A stretch of DNA of 64,000 nucleotides, taken from positions 153,887 through 217,886 of the forward strand of contig JACKML010000006.1 in assembly GCA_024235415.1 (NCBI GenBank). Direction: 5' to 3'. Below, in pieces: positions 61,801-64,000 of this stretch (positions are counted from its first letter, which is position 1; each line of letters starts with the position of its first letter). The translations under genes were made by a program, and so were the position numbers. The stretch is from Chromatiaceae bacterium. Lineage in GTDB: Bacteria; Pseudomonadota; Gammaproteobacteria; Chromatiales; Chromatiaceae. The notes under the pieces are model-generated. The model made no database searches. It saw only the letters and a program-made list of their open reading frames with translations, and was not told the origin of the DNA.

Positions 61801-62902
61801 TACGCTGTTCTTTCAGATGGGGTGGGGCGGCGAGTTCACTGCGACCTCGATGATCGGCTGGATTGCACTGGCCGGCATCATCGTGCGCAACTCGATCCTG
61901 CTCGTCGATTTTTCCGTGCACCGCATCCAGGAAGGCGATTCTGTCGTCGATGCGGTAATCAGCGCATGTAAGACGCGAACCCGGCCGATTCTGATCACGG
62001 CACTGGCCCTGGTCTGCGGTTCTTCGGTGATCTTTTTCGATCCGATCTTCCAGGGGATGGCGATCTCTCTGGCGTCCGGCGTACTGGTCTCGACCCTGCT
62101 CACCCTGGTGGTCATCCCCTTGGGTTGTGTCGCTGCGGCCGATTCCCTGTGTGCGGTGGCCGGCACGAAGTGCAAGAAGTTTTCCAAGGGCAACGAACCT
62201 GATGGTGGTCCCGGCGGCGGTCCGAAAGGCGGCGGCCCACGCGTAGGCGACCCGCTTTGGGTGCGTGCATGGAGCGGTTTCGCGACCGTGATGTTCACCG
62301 TGATCGGTGGGGTCGTGGCGCTGGTGGACCTGTTCGGCGGGCTTTTGAAACCGAAGAAATCCGCGAATGCGCCGCCGCCTCGTGCACCTGCACACAAGCC
62401 GAAGGCGACTGAATCGACAGTGACACCCGAAGCGTCCTCGACGCCTGTCGCCGCTCCGGCGATAGACGCCAAAGAGGCGGCTTCAGATGTCGCCCCGGCG
62501 GCGGGCGCGGCTGCAAGAAAGACTCCTGAGGAGCGGCCGCAGGCACCAGCACAGAAGAAGGTCGCTGCGGCGACCGACTCGACGCAAAAAAAGGTGCCGG
62601 CGAAACAATCCGTCAGGAAGAAGGCTGCTGCACGCAAAGGCTCCGCCACCGCGACCAAGGCTGCGAAGGGCAGCAGCAAGCGGGTCGCTGTGAAACAGAC
62701 GAAGCCGGGTGCCCCGGGAACGGCGGCGGACAAGGGCAATTCGGCGCCCGCAGCGAAACAATCGGTGGCCCCGGCTGCAACGCCTGTACGTGGTACGGCC
62801 GCGTCCCAGCCCGGTGTCGCCGCAAGCCGCAAGAAAACCTCAGGAAGAAGGGGTATCCAATTGAAAAGTTTGGGGAAACCGGGCGGAGACGGTCTAAACT
62901 AA
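58844..62902 (+). CDS. RND efflux permease with a long histone-like C-terminal tail
   Basis: A 1352-residue inner-membrane pump. It has twelve RND transmembrane helices with large periplasmic loops, and the proton-relay Asp pair in the TM4 segment (FSIGILVDDAIVVVENIYR). A canonical RND permease would end near residue 1100. Here, an extra helix (VMFTVIGGVVALVDLFGGLL) and about 180 residues of Ala/Lys/Pro/Ser repeats follow (residues ~1170-1352: KKVPAKQSVRKKAAARKGSATATKAAKG-type), like histone H1 or bacterial AlgP tails. The tail would face the cytosol if the extra helix spans. The substrate is unknown. Confidence 0.88.
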   Translation: MSDRENRPSGSSEEGAAAPASNLGMAGNMAKFFIKSPLSPLLYLAMLMLGILGLLITPRQEDPQISVPMIDLIVQYPGAEPEQVASLAVQPLERIMYEIEGVDHVYSASQRGMGIVTIQFDVGEEMENSLVKVNDKLESNMDRIPSGVKPPLVKAKGIDDVPVVTLTLWSEHDYNGDGVPDVDDSQLRRLAQSVLQHIKEIPDTGDSFVVGGRAEQVTVEVYPERLAGYGLSLGQVAQAITASNVETQMGGVESGGSHMMVVSGAFLESVEDINRLQVGSHNGVPVYVHDVADVRQGPEDASQTVAYYTGAASEDPDRAVSVPAVTIAVAKKKGTNGVDVADAIIDRVENLRGRLIPNDVNISITRNYGQTAEQKVNDLIFKLFIATMFVFVLVWIAFRALKPAFVVLFVVPVVLLFTILCALLLDFTIDRVSLFALIFSIGILVDDAIVVVENIYRRWLEEGETNLETAVDAVREVGNPTILATLTVIGALLPMGAVTGMMGPYMLPIPVLGSVAMGISLFAAFVFTPWFAIHGMFRPTMQYLESAEKREHKEAEWLEGLYRRILMPMILDPRKARLFKLAMWGTLLLMCSFFYFKWVAVKMLPLDNKPEFSVVLDMPEGTPLADTGNMAHVIAERLRRMPEVTAAQIYVGTARPFDFNGMVRHYYLRQSPWQAEVQLQLLNKTDRSRSSHQIAVDAREQVKALVEGTRARFSIVEMPPGPPVLQSVVAEVHGPDPETRRQVARDLTAMFAQTESLRDVDNYMREPYDYWHFEVDQEKAQRRGISVESINRELSMALGGFVLGDVKQRAGHEPINIVIQVPMAERSQINRLGDILVQTPNAGGSVPLRELGVFERRTESDIIYNKDLRPVEYVVADVGGRLAAPIYGMMQVEDKLLELGCRTPDGVHLCDHMYYTGPPPDDSRSAIEWAGEWTVTYETFRDMGIAFGAALILIYILVVWEFGNFRVPALIMAPIPLTLLGIIPAHTLFFQMGWGGEFTATSMIGWIALAGIIVRNSILLVDFSVHRIQEGDSVVDAVISACKTRTRPILITALALVCGSSVIFFDPIFQGMAISLASGVLVSTLLTLVVIPLGCVAAADSLCAVAGTKCKKFSKGNEPDGGPGGGPKGGGPRVGDPLWVRAWSGFATVMFTVIGGVVALVDLFGGLLKPKKSANAPPPRAPAHKPKATESTVTPEASSTPVAAPAIDAKEAASDVAPAAGAAARKTPEERPQAPAQKKVAAATDSTQKKVPAKQSVRKKAAARKGSATATKAAKGSSKRVAVKQTKPGAPGTAADKGNSAPAAKQSVAPAATPVRGTAASQPGVAASRKKTSGRRGIQLKSLGKPGGDGLN

Positions 62903-62994
62903 AGGTAGGCACATCAAGTGCGGGTAGCGCCGGCCGCCAATATCTTTGGTAGCCGGGTGTTGGTTGCCCGATGTGTAGCCTGGAGGTTTGGATC

Positions 62995-63585
62995 GTGGCT
63001 GTGCGGGTGTTCGCTTTGGGCATCATGCTGGGGATTGTTGCCCCGGCGGTTCTCGCCCTATTGCCAGTTTCCGCAGCTGACGCCGCGTTCCCCGCTGTTT
63101 CGATGCACTCCCGTCAGCAGTTCCCGGTGCACGAGACGGGTTTCCGTTTTCCGGCGACCGGAACGCATGCGTCGACGCGCAAGGCGGAAAATGCACCGCG
63201 TGTGCCTGGCCACGCGGATGGCAGGCGGCCGTTCGTGGCGGCGAAACGCGACAGTGGCAATGACCTGTTCGCCGCCGCCCGATCCGGTGCCCGCAAGGCG
63301 GTTCCGATTACGCGTGGACAGGACCTCGGGCTGCGGTTTCGACCGGACGAACGCGAATCAGCTGACGGGTATGTGGTGACACCGCAGGGTGGTATCACGA
63401 ACAACCCGTTTCAATCTGGTGACCAGACGCAGTTCCGGCCGGCTCCGGCAAGACGCAAGCGAACCTACGAAGAACTGCAGGCTGAGACCGAGGCGCCGCA
63501 ATCGCTGGCACCACCACCTCTGCCTTACCCGATGATGCCTGCACCACCGATGCCCCCATACCAGCAGTATTTCCCGCACTGGTGA
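62995..63585 (+). CDS. Small secreted protein downstream of the RND pump
   Basis: A 196-residue protein starting at GTG 62995, whose ribosome site (TGGAGG) and leader (VAVRVFALGIMLGIVAPAVLALLPVSAADA) align base-for-base in layout with the gene at 63801; both begin with V-A-x-R-V. The mature part is basic and rich in Arg/Phe/Pro (RPAPARRKRTYEELQAE) and ends in a Pro/Met-rich tail (PYPMMPAPPMPPYQQYFPHW). The function is unknown. An ATG at 62971 is an alternative start but lacks a ribosome site. Confidence 0.6.
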   Translation: MAVRVFALGIMLGIVAPAVLALLPVSAADAAFPAVSMHSRQQFPVHETGFRFPATGTHASTRKAENAPRVPGHADGRRPFVAAKRDSGNDLFAAARSGARKAVPITRGQDLGLRFRPDERESADGYVVTPQGGITNNPFQSGDQTQFRPAPARRKRTYEELQAETEAPQSLAPPPLPYPMMPAPPMPPYQQYFPHW

Positions 63586-63697
63586 GGCTGTCTGTCTTGC
63601 CTTGCGGTAAAGGCATGAAATTACTGCGAAAAAGCAATTGGTCGCTGGTTTTGCACAATCTGCGCACAGGTTGCACACCGATTTCCACAGGTTTTCT

Positions 63698-63745
63698 ACA
63701 CAACATATTGTGGTTGACTCTCAGTCAATAGCTTATATATTGTGT
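63698..63745 (+). promoter_or_regulatory. Second NrdR-box promoter, near-copy of the nrdA promoter
   Basis: Two NrdR-like boxes at 63698-63713 and 63730-63745, 32 bp apart, with the overlapping promoter -35 TTGACT (63714-63719), 16-bp spacer, and -10 TATATT (63736-63741). The boxes match those of nrdA at 15 of 16 bases each (counted by eye). The shared block reaches further left to 63676 and includes a DnaA-like TTTCCACA. The orientation is toward the secreted-protein gene at 63801. The 215 bp between 63585 and 63801 otherwise hold no gene. Confidence 0.75.
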
Positions 63746-63800
63746 TCCAGGCAGGCACGACATGGTTTGGCTGACGCTGCGAAACCGGGAGGTTGGGATA

Positions 63801-64000
63801 TTGGTTGCAAGAGTGCTTTCCGCAGGGCTGGTCCTGGGGCTTGCCGCTAGCGCGGGCCTGGGGCTCGCGCCGCTGTCCGCGGCGCAGGCCGCGTACCCCG
63901 CCTGGTCCGGGTACGCCTCTGCGGCCAAACGCCCGCAGTTCCGACCCTGGCATCGCAATGACCCCTCGGCCATTGTGGGGCGATGGCGGCCGCAGGTGGC
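63801..64000 (+). CDS. Secreted protein, 5' part (paralogue of the preceding gene)
   Basis: It runs off the right edge. The start is TTG 63801, set by the GGGAGG ribosome site; an in-frame ATG at 63762 is possible. The leader (VARVLSAGLVLGLAASAGLGLAPLSAAQA) and the mature start AAYPAWSGYASAAKRPQFRPW are similar in layout to the 62995 gene (AAFPAVSMHSRQQFPV). It is downstream of the NrdR-box promoter. Confidence 0.6.
   Translation, partial: MVARVLSAGLVLGLAASAGLGLAPLSAAQAAYPAWSGYASAAKRPQFRPWHRNDPSAIVGRWRPQV

Noticed and set aside
60575..62395. A 606-codon open frame antisense to the RND permease.
   Set aside because: The plus-strand gene has clear RND motifs across the same region; the antisense product is rich in His/Gln/Arg, typical of shadow frames.
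1..64000. CRISPR arrays, insertion sequences, prophage or plasmid origin.
   Set aside because: No regularly spaced repeats, transposase or integrase frames, or phage structural genes are visible anywhere in the window.

Overview
The window is GC-rich, densely packed chromosomal DNA from what looks like a free-living gammaproteobacterium. NrdAB, FolE, PpnP, NadA/NrtR, PAP and the nitrate-assimilation genes all have the gammaproteobacterial flavour, and the overall set resembles Chromatiales-type organisms; that lineage guess is inference. I see no rRNA, no convincing tRNA, no insertion sequence, no prophage and no CRISPR array.

Layout. 1-23 kb is a patchwork of short operons: an MFS permease, an OmpA/BON protein, a helix-hairpin-helix protein, an ankyrin lipoprotein with a rhodanese, many small conserved hypotheticals, lipase-like hydrolases, an acyltransferase, a thioredoxin, HIT and GIY-YIG proteins, a CBS protein, SprT-PpnP-FolE, and a GAF-PAS-GGDEF-EAL protein. 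23-29 kb is a class I ribonucleotide reductase operon with one nrdA, two different nrdB genes and a small zinc-ribbon gene, read leftward from a promoter flanked by two NrdR boxes. 29.7-50.1 kb is a complete nitrate-assimilation region: nasT, an ANTAR-type leader RNA, nrtABC, nasS, a PP2C-kinase fusion, a NarK transporter, nirBD, a second Nas/Nap-family molybdoenzyme with a fused FeS/membrane anchor protein, nasA, and mobB. 50-57 kb holds a b-type cytochrome, SirB2, PAP, nadA with its regulator nrtR, an HDOD protein and a membrane dynamin-like GTPase. 57.6-64 kb is an RND efflux pair, whose permease carries a histone-like tail, followed by two related small secreted proteins.

Regulation is the most informative part. 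Three intergenic regions (upstream of nasT, upstream of nrtA, and between narK and nirB) each carry a -24/-12 sigma-54 promoter (two divergent ones in the last) together with at least one perfect NtrC-type dyad GCAC-N7-GTGC. Between the nrtA promoter and nrtA are two hairpins with the same hexaloop AACGGC, which has the A1/G4 pattern recognised by ANTAR proteins, and then a T8 tract. nasT encodes an ANTAR protein and nasS encodes a leaderless NrtA homologue. The simplest reading is two-key control: nitrogen limitation starts transcription and nitrate, sensed by NasS/NasT, lets it continue. Separately, a 70-bp block containing the nrdA promoter, both NrdR boxes and a flanking DnaA-like sequence recurs at 63.7 kb in front of a gene for a small secreted protein that is not a reductase.
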